A stretch of 35,724 nucleotides of DNA from Aporhodopirellula sallentina SM41. GTDB taxonomy: Bacteria > Planctomycetota > Planctomycetia > Pirellulales > Pirellulaceae. Positions 18,155 to 27,153 of this stretch are shown here, piece by piece. The DNA is taken from assembly GCF_000346505.1 (NCBI RefSeq), contig NZ_ANOH01000361.1:1-35724 (forward strand). Direction: 5' to 3'. Every line of letters starts with the position of its first letter. Position 1 is the stretch's first letter. The translations under genes were made by a program, and so were the position numbers. The notes under the pieces were generated by a model, which was not told where the DNA came from, ran no database searches, and worked only from the letters and a program-made list of their open reading frames with translations.

Positions 18155-18183
18155 TTGGTCACAATTGCGGGTTTGCGTAAAAT
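18155..18183 (+). promoter_or_regulatory. Candidate sigma70-like promoter for uvrC
   Basis: TTGGTC (18155-18160) and TAAAAT (18178-18183) are separated by exactly 17 bp. The -10 matches 5 of 6 consensus bases but the -35 only 3 of 6. It lies in the 360-bp divergent gap 17997-18357 between the c-di-GMP gene and the uvrC frame, which otherwise shows no gene, tRNA or obvious repeat. A match of this quality can arise by chance. Confidence 0.3.
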
Positions 18184-18399
18184 GCATGGTCATCCAATCC
18201 TTTGAGTGGATTAGCGAAGGGATTTTGAATCGATCATTCGGGTTAAATCGATTGCCGTATCCAATTTCCGTGGCTAGTCGGCTCGATAAACTAAAGACGC
18301 CGAGCGTCCGGTTTTCCGGAATATCCAGTGCGACCCGTCATGTTGGTTTCACCGTGAGAGTCGACGCGACCCCGATTATTTGATCTTTCTTTTGCTACC

Positions 18400-18417
18400 A
18401 AGGACGGAATCCCGATC
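18400..18417 (+). promoter_or_regulatory. Possible ribosome-binding site and non-canonical ATC start of uvrC
   Basis: AAGGA at 18400-18404 is followed after 10 nt by ATC (18415-18417), which opens the uvrC frame as I/M-S-T-P-P-P-P-K. The frame is unbroken from the stop at 18355-18357 to the UvrC core, yet contains no ATG, GTG or TTG before 18613, only CTG at 18493 and ATA at 18502. An eight-C run at 18426-18433 is the other possible explanation, through a sequencing or slippage frameshift. Another in-frame ATC lies at 18409. Confidence 0.35.
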
Positions 18418-18612
18418 AGCACGCCGCCCCCCCCAAAGTCCACGAAAGCCAATTCCAAAGATTCCACCGATGGCGGTACGCCGCGAAGCGACCTGCCGGA
18501 TGCGATAGCGTCCGATGCGACCGGAGTAAACGACGCCGGTGCAAACGACGCCGGTGCAGCGCAGAAAGATGCGAGCTTTGAAGTCAAAGGTCTCGAGCAC
18601 GCGGCGGCGAAA

Positions 18613-19893
18613 GTGAAAACGTTCCCGCAGGAACCCGGCGTGTACTTGATGAAGGACGCTGCCGGGGTGGTGATCTACGTCGGCAAGGCGAAAAATCTGC
18701 GGAGCCGCGCCGGCAGCTATTTTCTCAAAGCGGCCACCGAGGACGCTCGCACGGCGGACTGGATCCATGACATCGCTGACATTGACTATGTGCAATGCGA
18801 GAGCGAAGTCGATGCCTTGTTGATGGAGTCGCGGTTGATCAAGGACATTCAGCCACGCAACAACAAGGACCTCAAGGATGACAAGACATTCCCGTACTTG
18901 ATGATCACCACGCGGGAAGAGTTTCCGCGCGTCGAAGTAACAAGGGAACCGAAGACGTCGGGCGTCAAACTCTACGGGCCGTTTACAAGTGCCGGTGCAC
19001 TTCGCGGCGCGATCCAGGTGATGCAGCGAATTTTCAAATTCCGAACCTGCACGCTCGACATCAGCGAGTCCGACGAAAAGTGGAAATGGTTTCGACCGTG
19101 TCTTTTGGCAAGCATTGATCAGTGCACGGCACCATGCAACTTTCGGATCAGCAAGGAAGACTATCGCCGCGACATCAAGAGATTGCAAACCTTTCTCGAG
19201 GGAGGCAAGACGAAGTTGCTTCGCGAGATGAAGTCCGAGATGACCGAGGCGAGCAAGGCGTTGGATTTCGAACGCGCAGCTGTGCTACGTGACGAGATCA
19301 AGATGCTCGATCGACTTTCCGAACGAGGTGAGCTCGATACTCATGCACAACCCGAGGTTTTCTACATCGATCCTAGAAAGGGGCTGACCGGATTGAGAAA
19401 GGTGCTCGGGCTGTCCGAGACGCCACGGATTATCGAAGGCGTTGACATTGCGCACCTGGGCGGAAACGAAACGGTCGCTTCGTTGGTTCAATTCATCGAC
19501 GGGCTTCCGTTCAAACCCGGATACCGCCGATACAAGATCAAGGACGTCAAAGGTGTCGATGACTTCCGCAGCATCTACGAAGTGGTCTCCCGTCGGTTTC
19601 GGAGGTTGAGTGACGCGGGAGATCCGTTTCCCGACATCCTGTTGATCGACGGAGGAAAGGGGCAGCTCAGTTCGGCGATGGCGGCGTTTCGGGATCAGGA
19701 GATCACTCCGCCGACAGTCATTTCACTCGCGAAACGCGACGAAGAGATTTTTCGCCCTGGAAATTCCGAGCCCCTGCGGCTCAGCAAAAACGCGTTCGCG
19801 TTGCGGTTATTGCAGTATGTTCGCGATGAATCCCACCGTTTTGCTCAACATTATCACCACATTTTACGTAATAAATCTACTTTCGAACGTTGA
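18613..19893 (+). CDS. uvrC: UvrABC system protein C, without the C-terminal HhH domain
   Basis: Excinuclease subunit that cuts on both sides of a UvrB-marked DNA lesion. Residues from the GTG at 18613 show the GIY-YIG 3'-nuclease (EPGVYLMKD, IYVGKAKNLRSR, LLMESRLIKD). The four cysteines of the UvrC iron-sulphur-type cluster follow (FRTC...RPC...DQC...APC, with 7- and 3-residue final spacings). A UvrB-binding UVR motif (ALDFERAAVLRDEIKML) and the RNase H-like 5'-nuclease (GVDIAHLGG, LLIDGGKGQL, DESHRFAQ) come next. The start at 18613 is only the first common start codon: the frame upstream (18541-18612) encodes residues that align with the normal UvrC N-terminal helix, so translation probably begins earlier. 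The protein stops just after the 5'-nuclease core, where other UvrC proteins carry a tandem helix-hairpin-helix DNA-binding domain. The next 224 bp do not encode one in any forward frame I could read. Confidence 0.92.
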   Translation: MKTFPQEPGVYLMKDAAGVVIYVGKAKNLRSRAGSYFLKAATEDARTADWIHDIADIDYVQCESEVDALLMESRLIKDIQPRNNKDLKDDKTFPYLMITTREEFPRVEVTREPKTSGVKLYGPFTSAGALRGAIQVMQRIFKFRTCTLDISESDEKWKWFRPCLLASIDQCTAPCNFRISKEDYRRDIKRLQTFLEGGKTKLLREMKSEMTEASKALDFERAAVLRDEIKMLDRLSERGELDTHAQPEVFYIDPRKGLTGLRKVLGLSETPRIIEGVDIAHLGGNETVASLVQFIDGLPFKPGYRRYKIKDVKGVDDFRSIYEVVSRRFRRLSDAGDPFPDILLIDGGKGQLSSAMAAFRDQEITPPTVISLAKRDEEIFRPGNSEPLRLSKNAFALRLLQYVRDESHRFAQHYHHILRNKSTFER

Positions 19894-20117
19894 ACCTTTC
19901 TGGGCATCCGAATGTCCCTTCGGGAACTAAAATGGTACCTTGCAGGCATGCGGACGCACGCGGAGGTGCATTCGAATCTCATTGAATCGTTGCGGTTTCG
20001 CTGGTCGTTCTGCGACGGTGCCCGGTTTGCGTTAGTCCTTTTTGACAATGCCGACTCAAAATACCGTCGTTCCATTCGCTCTGCTCGAACCTCTTTTTCG
20101 GAGTCCCAATCCACCTC

Positions 20118-21593
20118 GTGTCTCATCAACACAAATCATCGGACTTAATCTCTCTCGTTGATGATGGTCCTGAACGTAGCATCTTGGCGCGTTTAATCTT
20201 GCCTGGTTCCGTCGTTGAAGACGACCCTCTTGAAGAACTTCACGGCCTCGCCACAACCGCGGGAACAGAAGTCGTCGATGAATTGACGCAGCGGCGCGGT
20301 ACCCCTGATCACTCGACCTATCTCGGCAAGGGAAAGGTCGAGGAGTTGCGTTTGATGGTTGAACGCCATGATGCGCATGTGATCTTTTTCGACAACGATC
20401 TTTCACCGGCCCAGGTTCGCAATCTGGAAAAGGCTACCAACGCCAAAGTGATCGATCGGACCGAGTTGATCCTAGACATCTTTGCGGCGGGGGCGCGGAC
20501 TCACGAATCGAGACTCGCTGTGGAACTAGCACAACTCGAGTATTCGTTGCCGCGTCTCAAACGCATGTGGACTCACCTGTCGCGACAATCAATGGGGGTG
20601 GGGATGCGTGGTCCGGGGGAAAAGCAACTCGAAGTCGACCGTCGTTTGGCACAGAAACGCATCCACGATCTCAAGGTGGAGCTCGAGAGAGTCGAAGCCC
20701 GTCGAGAACGCCAGGTTGCCAGCCGCGACGAGTTGCCGACCATTTCGTTGGTGGGATACACCAACGCGGGAAAGAGTACATTGATGAACGCGCTGACCGA
20801 GGCCGAGGTTCTCGCGCAAGACAAACTCTTTGCAACGCTCGAGACACGAACCCGTCGTTGGCATTTGCCAAATTGGGGACACGTGTTGTTGAGTGACACG
20901 GTGGGGTTCATTCGAGACCTGCCGCACTCTCTCGTCGCTAGTTTTAAATCCACGCTCGAGGAAACCCGTCAAGCCGATTTGTTGATGCATGTCGCCGACG
21001 CGAGTAGCCCGAACGTGTTCGAACAGATCACGGCGGTTTATCAGGTGCTCGAGGATCTCGGCATTCAGGAGAAGGATACGCTGTTAATCCTTAACAAGAT
21101 CGATTCGATTCGCAGCCCGCGGGTTCTCAATCGCGTGCTCGATCGTTACCCGCATGCGATCCCCGTGAGTGCTAAGACGGGGAAAGGCTTGGTGCCGCTT
21201 TGCGAAGCAGTAGGCGAAGCGCTCTCGCGTGAGTTTCTCGACGTGGAAGTGGATGTGTCGCATCAAGACGGAAAACTGCTCGCCTATTTGTCCGCCAAAG
21301 GCAAAGTGGAATCGCGTGAATTTCACGATTCTCACGTGACGGTTCGCGTCCGGATGCCCGCCGCGGCGATGGGCGAGGTGAAACGCTCTGCGATGCGAAT
21401 CACCCCAACGCGTTTGACTCTCGCGGACGAACTCGGCAAAACAAACGGTCAACCGCAGTCGAACGACGCGTCATCGGCAAGTGAACCCGATGCCGATCGT
21501 TCACGCGAACCCGAGCGACAGACCGGTGTTGCGGAAAACGACAATCAGCAGAACGTCGATGTTCGAGACAGCCCGTCGAGTGAAGTGGCCTGA
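20118..21593 (+). CDS. hflX: GTPase HflX
   Basis: A 491-residue HflX, a translational GTPase that binds the large ribosomal subunit and splits stalled or 100S ribosomes. The N-terminal HflX domain (about 20-195) includes STYLGKGKVEEL and the Gly-rich MGVGMRGPGEKQLEVDRR segment. The G domain has G1 GYTNAGKST (213-221), a G2 threonine at Thr240, G3 DTVGF (260-264), G4 NKID (326-329) and G5 SAKTG. An acidic, low-complexity C-terminal tail of about 50 residues is lineage-specific in appearance. The start is GTG at 20118, 224 bp after uvrC. The following dehydrogenase gene begins 5 bp after the stop, so the two are probably co-transcribed. Confidence 0.95.
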   Translation: MSHQHKSSDLISLVDDGPERSILARLILPGSVVEDDPLEELHGLATTAGTEVVDELTQRRGTPDHSTYLGKGKVEELRLMVERHDAHVIFFDNDLSPAQVRNLEKATNAKVIDRTELILDIFAAGARTHESRLAVELAQLEYSLPRLKRMWTHLSRQSMGVGMRGPGEKQLEVDRRLAQKRIHDLKVELERVEARRERQVASRDELPTISLVGYTNAGKSTLMNALTEAEVLAQDKLFATLETRTRRWHLPNWGHVLLSDTVGFIRDLPHSLVASFKSTLEETRQADLLMHVADASSPNVFEQITAVYQVLEDLGIQEKDTLLILNKIDSIRSPRVLNRVLDRYPHAIPVSAKTGKGLVPLCEAVGEALSREFLDVEVDVSHQDGKLLAYLSAKGKVESREFHDSHVTVRVRMPAAAMGEVKRSAMRITPTRLTLADELGKTNGQPQSNDASSASEPDADRSREPERQTGVAENDNQQNVDVRDSPSSEVA

Positions 21594-21598
21594 GCGAA

Positions 21599-22471
21599 AT
21601 GGAGTCTCCCTCGAAAGCCAAGGCGAAATCGTGGATCGATCGCCGACGGTGGATCGCCGATGGAAGTGTTGCCATCGTTACGGGGGCGAGCAGCGGTATC
21701 GGTCGCGAACTCACATTACTGCTCGCCGAAAAACGCTGTCGCGTGATCGCGGTTGCGCGACGACAGGAACGTTTGGATGCATTGGTTGCTGATGCATCGA
21801 AGTTGGTGCCCGAACGTTTGGTCTATCCCGTTGTTGGTGATGTGACTGACATGTCGGTTTGTGATGAGGCTCTCGCGCAGGCTCGCACTCTCGCCCAAGG
21901 GCGGTTGGACTTGCTCGTTAACAACGCGGGGATTGGTGCGATCGGACGGTTCATGGATGCCGACCCTGATCGTATGCGTCAGATCATGGAAGTAAATTTT
22001 CACGCGCCGGTGCAATGGACGCGTGCCGCGATGGGAATGCTCCGCCATGCCGCGAAGGATTTTTCAACGCGACGCAGCACACCGGTAATCTGCAACATCG
22101 GCAGTGTGCTCGGGCATCGTGCGGTTCCCGAGAAGAGTGAGTACTGCGCGAGTAAATTCGCACTCCATGGCTGGAGTGATTCGCTGCGTGCGGAGCTGAC
22201 CTCCGAGGGGATTGCCGTCGTGCTGGTTAGCCCGAGTACCACCAAGAGCGAATTTTTTGATTCGTTGGTAGGGACCGAAGCCGGACAAAAGTCAAAGAGT
22301 TTCGGCAGTTGGCCGGCCGACCGGGTCGCCCGGGCGACGTACTCGGCGATCGCAACATGCCGGTCCGAAGTCATTCTGAGCCTCGGCGGAAAGGCACTCG
22401 TTTACTCTGACCGGCTGACTCCGCCACTGGTCAACGCGATCTTGGCAAGGACGGTGGAGACTCCCGATTGA
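21599..22471 (+). CDS. Short-chain dehydrogenase/reductase (classical SDR)
   Basis: A 290-residue NAD(P)-dependent oxidoreductase of the classical SDR family. Cofactor motif TGASSGIG is at 28-35, NNAG at 108-111, and the catalytic set is Ser169 (NIGSVLG), Tyr182 and Lys186 (YCASK). Basic residues after the second strand (ARRQERL) favour NADPH. A short Lys-rich N-terminal extension (1-22) precedes the fold. It starts 5 bp after hflX and probably shares its transcript. Substrate cannot be inferred; SDRs of this type act on many alcohols, ketones and acyl-lipid intermediates, and position next to hflX does not narrow it. Confidence 0.88.
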   Translation: MESPSKAKAKSWIDRRRWIADGSVAIVTGASSGIGRELTLLLAEKRCRVIAVARRQERLDALVADASKLVPERLVYPVVGDVTDMSVCDEALAQARTLAQGRLDLLVNNAGIGAIGRFMDADPDRMRQIMEVNFHAPVQWTRAAMGMLRHAAKDFSTRRSTPVICNIGSVLGHRAVPEKSEYCASKFALHGWSDSLRAELTSEGIAVVLVSPSTTKSEFFDSLVGTEAGQKSKSFGSWPADRVARATYSAIATCRSEVILSLGGKALVYSDRLTPPLVNAILARTVETPD

Positions 22472-22808
22472 ACGCCGGGCGGATGTTTGAGCGAAGCCGC
22501 GCTCGAATTAGATGCCATGAGGCGGGCAAGACCTCTGCGGTTCAAAACGAGCGTTTGCCGTTTCGCATTGAACGGTTTGGCTGGGCGACGACGAGATAGT
22601 GCAAAATTTGCAGCCGCTAAGCAAACCGCTAATGCAAAATTACAAGACTTTTGGCGAACTTCGGGGTTTCGTCGGGTATAAACGGTTTGCGAAGGAGTTT
22701 ATCTCCCTGATAGCTATCCTGCTCCCGTTTTTCCCGCCTATTTTCATCGCCGAGTAGACCGCGCGTCGATCGCTGTATCGACATGTTTCGCTCGGTTGAT
22801 GCTAGAGA
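22472..22808. other. Intergenic region upstream of the DUF1549/DUF1553 gene, with short repeats
   Basis: No convincing gene is seen in these 337 bp. An AT-rich stretch at 22601-22642 has a perfect palindrome GCAAAATTTGC (22601-22611). Two tandem near-copies of CCGCTAA(T)GCAAA follow at 22614-22625 and 22626-22638. A TATAAA (22677-22682) could be a -10 element, but the nearest -35-like TTGGCG is 20 bp away, longer than usual. The repeats may be an operator for the downstream secreted-protein operon; this is suggestive only. Confidence 0.35.
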
Positions 22809-25655
22809 GTGAGTGTCGCGATGAGACCTGCGCAATCGCCTGTCCTTGGAATTGTCACCTTCGCCGTGGTGTGGGGGTATGCCGGATTCTCTTTAAGGGC
22901 GACTGCTGAATCGCCAACGACGAGTGTCTCTTCACGTGTGCAGAGCGAGCAGTTTCAAGATGTCCTCGAGCCTCTTTCGCAGCGATTTGCAGATCGCCAG
23001 ACCGCCGAGGTTCCCGACTTTCAACGTCACGTGATGCCTTTGCTGGGGCGTTTAGGATGCAACGGACGTTCCTGTCACGGATCGTTTCAAGGACGTGGCG
23101 GGTTTCAGTTGTCACTCTTTGGATATGACTTCAAAGCGGACCACGCCGCCTTAACGGATGAAAACGCGGGCCGAGTGGATGTCGACGATGTCGCAGAAAG
23201 TTTGATACTGGCCAAGCCAGTGGATGCCGACATGCACGAAGGCGGCAAGCGTTTTGACCGAGAAAGTTGGCAGTACAACACGCTCGCACGATGGATCGAG
23301 TCAGGGGCATCGACTTATCGATCGGTTCAGACGTTGGACCGACTGGAGATTCAGCCGGACGCGATTCAGTTTACCGGAGACGACCAGCAACAGCAGTTGA
23401 CCGCGATCGCGCACTGGGCGGATGGGTCGAAGGAAGACGTTACGGAACTGTGCCGTTTTTCGACCAACGATGACTCCGTTGCAACGATCAACGAGCTCGG
23501 ACGCGTCGACAGTGCATTGACGGGCGATACGCATGTGGTGGTCGCGTATGACCGTGCGGTGGTGCCGATTGCTGTGACACGGCGAATTGAATTCGACGGT
23601 AATGTTGCCGAACCACCGGTATCGGATCACGTCGTCGATCGGTTGATCGCTCAAAAGCACGAAAAGCTCGGCATCGTGCCGTCGCCGCTTTGTACGGATT
23701 CGGAGTTCATCAGGCGAGCGAGTTTGGACATCACAGGAACCTTGCCCGCAGCGGAGGAAGTTCGGCGTTTCCTAGCCAATGAGGATCCGAACAAACGCAA
23801 CGAACTGATCGAGGATTTGCTCGACGCCCCCGGCTATGCGGCGTGGTGGGCAACTCGAATTGCCGATTGGACCGGCAACAACGAGCAGGAACTCAACAAC
23901 GCGTTGCCGGTGCGCGGGTCGGCGTCACGCCTTTGGTACGAATGGCTTCGTGTGCGACTGGATGACAATGTTCCTTACGATGAACTCGTCGAAGGCATCG
24001 TGACTGCGCAGAGTCGACAGGACGGCGAAGATTACCTTGAGTATTGCGAATCGATGACCGAGGCATGCAAGCCCGGGAATGAAGGATTGTTCGCGTCACG
24101 TGACGGCATGCCCCTGTTTTGGGCCCGCCGAAATTTTCAGAAGCCTGAAGAACGCGCGATCGGATTTGCCTACGCCTTCCTCGGAATTCGTATCGAGTGT
24201 GCTCAGTGCCATAAACACCCGTTCGACCAATGGTCAAAAGATAACTTTGATCAGTTCGCAAAGCTTTTCGCGAGTATCAATGCGAGGCCCAATGCCGTCG
24301 CCAAAGATGCCACCGCGATACGCAAGGAACTGTTAGATGACATCACCGGTGGCGAGAAACTGAACAACGGTGAACTTCGGAGGTTGATCTACAAGCGGGC
24401 CAACGAAGGTGGCATCGTTCCGTTTCCGGAGCTGACGTATGTGAATCGCGCCAACACGGCGCGGCAACGTAAAATGAAGGGCAAAAAACGTGGTTCGATG
24501 CCCGCCAAAGTCAACGCCCCGAAGGGCTACCTGTTGGGTGATGCCGAGCCGATCGTGTTGGACAAAGATCCACGCGAGAAGTTGATGCAGTGGTTGCGAG
24601 ATCCGGCGAATCCGTATTTTGCTCCGTCGATCGTGAATCGAGTTTGGGCGAATTACTTCGGTGTTGGGATTATCAATCCGACCGATGACATGAATCTCGC
24701 GAATCCGGCGAGCAATCAACCGTTGCTCGCTTACCTATCCGATGGCTTTCGCGAGAGTGGTTTCGATCTGCACTGGCTGCACCGCGAAATAGTGACCAGT
24801 GACGCGTATCAACGTAGCACGCAGACCAATCCGACCAACGCGAAGGATCGGCTGAACTTTAGCCGGCATGTTCCTCGGCGATTGCCCGCCGAAGTGATTC
24901 GGGATGCTGTTTTGTTGGCAACCCAGTCGAGCGTGCAAACTGAAAAAATGCGGACAACGTTGTCGGATATGGCGATCGCCGCTGATGTTCCACAGGGACG
25001 AAATCAGAGAAATTTTGCGTTGCAGGTTTTTGGTCAATCAGCTCGAGAAAGCAACTGCGACTGCGATCGCAGCGATTCGCCGAGTTTGTTGCAGTCGATT
25101 TACCTGCGCAACGACATGGAGATGTATCAACAACTCGCGTCCAAAGACGGATGGGTGGCGCAGGCGTGTGCGAGTCTCGGCGAGGCCGGACCGGGCCAGA
25201 GGAACAACCCGCAGCGAGATCAGATCGAACGTAAAGCCGACCAGACTCGCGTGCAGATGATTGCCCGCGTGAAACGTTACCTCGCACTGAATGATAAGAA
25301 ACGAAAGGGGCAACAAGAGAAGTTTGAGAAAAACTATCAAGCGATGCGGAAACGTTTCAAACAATTCGGGTACGTCACGCCGTCGCTGAAGAAACTGTTA
25401 GCCGACCCCGATTCGTGGCAGTTGCGGAAGATCAGCGAACGCGACAACGCGAGCCTAGGTGGTGGGAAACCTGTCGCCTCGTCGCTCGATGCGATTGTCG
25501 AGGATGCATACCTGCGAGCGTTATCTCGAACGCCTGATCTCGAAGAACTCGAGATTGCGAAACAATATATCCGTGAGTCGGAATCGGTCGCGGACGGACT
25601 TTCCTCCGTGATGTGGGCGTTGGTGAACACGAAAGAGTTCATCATCACGCACTGA
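22809..25655 (+). CDS. Secreted DUF1549/DUF1553 protein with cytochrome-like N-terminal domain (planctomycete type)
   Basis: A 948-residue exported protein typical of Planctomycetes. A signal-peptide-like hydrophobic segment lies near residues 10-30; the start is GTG 22809 or, equally plausible, ATG 22821. A cytochrome-like domain with a CNGRSCHG motif (Cx4CH rather than CxxCH) follows, then an Ig-like (Big_2-type) segment, about 175-265. The DUF1549 domain begins with VDRLIAQKHEKLGI and includes CAQCHKHPFDQW, a classical CxxCH haem-type motif. DUF1553 occupies the C-terminal part (DPANPYFAPSIVNRVWANYF, FRESGFDLHWLHREIV). These proteins occur in large families next to DUF1501 proteins, as here, where the partner starts 35 bp downstream. 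They are widely suspected to act in polysaccharide breakdown or redox chemistry in the periplasm, but biochemical function is not established. Confidence 0.9.
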   Translation: MSVAMRPAQSPVLGIVTFAVVWGYAGFSLRATAESPTTSVSSRVQSEQFQDVLEPLSQRFADRQTAEVPDFQRHVMPLLGRLGCNGRSCHGSFQGRGGFQLSLFGYDFKADHAALTDENAGRVDVDDVAESLILAKPVDADMHEGGKRFDRESWQYNTLARWIESGASTYRSVQTLDRLEIQPDAIQFTGDDQQQQLTAIAHWADGSKEDVTELCRFSTNDDSVATINELGRVDSALTGDTHVVVAYDRAVVPIAVTRRIEFDGNVAEPPVSDHVVDRLIAQKHEKLGIVPSPLCTDSEFIRRASLDITGTLPAAEEVRRFLANEDPNKRNELIEDLLDAPGYAAWWATRIADWTGNNEQELNNALPVRGSASRLWYEWLRVRLDDNVPYDELVEGIVTAQSRQDGEDYLEYCESMTEACKPGNEGLFASRDGMPLFWARRNFQKPEERAIGFAYAFLGIRIECAQCHKHPFDQWSKDNFDQFAKLFASINARPNAVAKDATAIRKELLDDITGGEKLNNGELRRLIYKRANEGGIVPFPELTYVNRANTARQRKMKGKKRGSMPAKVNAPKGYLLGDAEPIVLDKDPREKLMQWLRDPANPYFAPSIVNRVWANYFGVGIINPTDDMNLANPASNQPLLAYLSDGFRESGFDLHWLHREIVTSDAYQRSTQTNPTNAKDRLNFSRHVPRRLPAEVIRDAVLLATQSSVQTEKMRTTLSDMAIAADVPQGRNQRNFALQVFGQSARESNCDCDRSDSPSLLQSIYLRNDMEMYQQLASKDGWVAQACASLGEAGPGQRNNPQRDQIERKADQTRVQMIARVKRYLALNDKKRKGQQEKFEKNYQAMRKRFKQFGYVTPSLKKLLADPDSWQLRKISERDNASLGGGKPVASSLDAIVEDAYLRALSRTPDLEELEIAKQYIRESESVADGLSSVMWALVNTKEFIITH

Positions 25656-25689
25656 TTTATTTCTTTTCCTTTGCTGTCCTGGATCAAAC

Positions 25690-27009
25690 ATGCGATTTCA
25701 CAAAACCTGTGATGGCGTTCGTCGCCGAGACATTATTCGATTGGGTGCGCTCGGAACCGGTGCGGTCGGGATCGGCGGATTGTCGATGCCGAACTGGATG
25801 CAGATGGCGAACGCGGGAGAGGTGGCACCTCACGGGGCGCGGCGAGCGATTTTCATCGAACTCGTCGGCGGTCCGTCTCACATGGACACGTTTGACCTGA
25901 AGCCAGATGCTCCTGATGCGGTGCGGGGTGCGTTTCGTCCGATCAATACCAACGTCCCGGGCGTTCAGATTTCGGAGCATCTGCCGAAACTCGCTACCGT
26001 GGCGGACAAGTATGCGATTCTCCGCGGTGTGTCCCATACATTGGCCGCGCACCAACTCGGTCGCGAATACGTCAACTCCGGTAGCCGGCCGATTCCAGCG
26101 CTATCGTTCCCGAGTTTCGGATCGGTGGTTTCGGCGGAACGGCTTGCCGATGTGAATATCCCACCGCATGTCGCGATCCCCAAAGCCGGTCACGGGCCTG
26201 GATTCTTGGGTTTGCAAAACGCAGCGTTGGAGACGAAGGCGACGCCGCAATTTGGCAAGCCATTCTCGGTCCGTGGGATTGCGTTGCCAGGCGATTTGAC
26301 GGTTGACGAAGTCTCACGGCGCCAGGAATTACTCAAGCGTCTCGACCGGCGATTCGCGGACCTCGAAGCCGACGACCAATTGCTGCAAGGCTTGTCTCGC
26401 TTTGGCGAGCAGGCGTACGCCATGATCACGTCCCCTCGAGCCAGAAAGGCTTTCGATATCAGCAAGGAACCCGAGAGCTTCCGTGCCCAGTTCGGTGAAG
26501 ATGCGTTCGGCCAAAGTTGTCTGTTGAGCCTTCGATTGGTCGAATCGGGAGTTAACTTTGTTTCGCTGCAGTTGGGCGGGTGGGATACGCACCAGGACAA
26601 CTTTACAAAGCTGAAGACGAACCTGCTTCCCAAACTCGACAATGGTTTGAGCGGACTGTTGAACGGTCTGGAGCAGCGTGGGTTGCTCGAATCGACGGCC
26701 GTCATGGTGACGGGCGAGTTCGGCCGGACTCCGAAGATCAATTCGCGGAGCGCCGAGGGTGGTCGAGATCACTATCCACGTTGCATGTTCATGTTGATGG
26801 CCGGTGGGAACGTTCGGGGCGGGCAGGTCATCGGCGAAAGCGACGATACGGCGGCGGCTCCGCGACACGATGCGATTTCGCCGGATGATGTGGCCGCGAG
26901 CTTCTATCACAACCTCGGCATCGATCCGACCAAAGAGTTCCAGTCTGACACCGGTCGTCCGATCACATTGGTTCGCAACGGCAAGGTGATCGACGCTCTG
27001 TTCGCATAG
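25690..27009 (+). CDS. DUF1501 protein (sulfatase-like fold, Tat-exported)
   Basis: A 439-residue DUF1501 protein. The N-terminus carries a twin-arginine signal (RRRDIIRLGALGTGAVGIGG), predicting export in folded form. Family marks include IFIELVGGPSHMDTFDLKP, ILRGVSHTLAAHQLGREYVN, WDTHQDNFTKLK and the metal-site-like TGEFGRTPKINSRSAEGGRD segment. Together these resemble the alkaline-phosphatase/sulfatase fold, to which DUF1501 is distantly related. It starts 35 bp after the DUF1549/DUF1553 gene and almost certainly forms an operon with it; the two families co-occur in Planctomycetes. The substrate is unknown. The region after the stop (27010-27153) has short direct repeats but no clear terminator. 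Confidence 0.9.
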   Translation: MRFHKTCDGVRRRDIIRLGALGTGAVGIGGLSMPNWMQMANAGEVAPHGARRAIFIELVGGPSHMDTFDLKPDAPDAVRGAFRPINTNVPGVQISEHLPKLATVADKYAILRGVSHTLAAHQLGREYVNSGSRPIPALSFPSFGSVVSAERLADVNIPPHVAIPKAGHGPGFLGLQNAALETKATPQFGKPFSVRGIALPGDLTVDEVSRRQELLKRLDRRFADLEADDQLLQGLSRFGEQAYAMITSPRARKAFDISKEPESFRAQFGEDAFGQSCLLSLRLVESGVNFVSLQLGGWDTHQDNFTKLKTNLLPKLDNGLSGLLNGLEQRGLLESTAVMVTGEFGRTPKINSRSAEGGRDHYPRCMFMLMAGGNVRGGQVIGESDDTAAAPRHDAISPDDVAASFYHNLGIDPTKEFQSDTGRPITLVRNGKVIDALFA

Positions 27010-27061
27010 CTGATCGGAGCTGCAGCGTTTCTGAAAATGACGTAGCCGATGTCGCGAGGCG

Positions 27062-27105
27062 TCGGTGGCGTGAATTCGGTGGGCGGGATTTCGGTGGCAT
27101 GAATT
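27062..27105. repeat. Short imperfect direct repeat, period 29 bp
   Basis: TCGGTGGCGTGAATT at 27062-27076 recurs as TCGGTGGCATGAATT at 27091-27105 (14 of 15 bases). Two units only, between the convergent DUF1501 and ABC-permease genes. It is too small to be a CRISPR and has no assigned role. Confidence 0.5.
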
Positions 27106-27153
27106 GTGGCGAATTCAGATACAGGGATCGGACACGTCGGATCCCCAAATGCT

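Noticed and set aside
18376-19188. A 270-codon minus-strand frame over the start of uvrC
   Set aside because: Antisense to well-conserved UvrC GIY-YIG and UVR segments; no motif of its own.
19914-19928. Small hairpin TCCCTTCGGGA as a uvrC terminator
   Set aside because: The stem is only 4 bp and no T tract follows.
19912-20148. Small plus-strand ORF (78 codons) between uvrC and hflX, tested as a frameshifted UvrC HhH tail
   Set aside because: It contains no HhH pattern and overlaps the hflX start; likely non-coding.
27062-27105. CRISPR-like spacing of short repeats
   Set aside because: Only two 15-bp units, with no cas genes and no further repeats.
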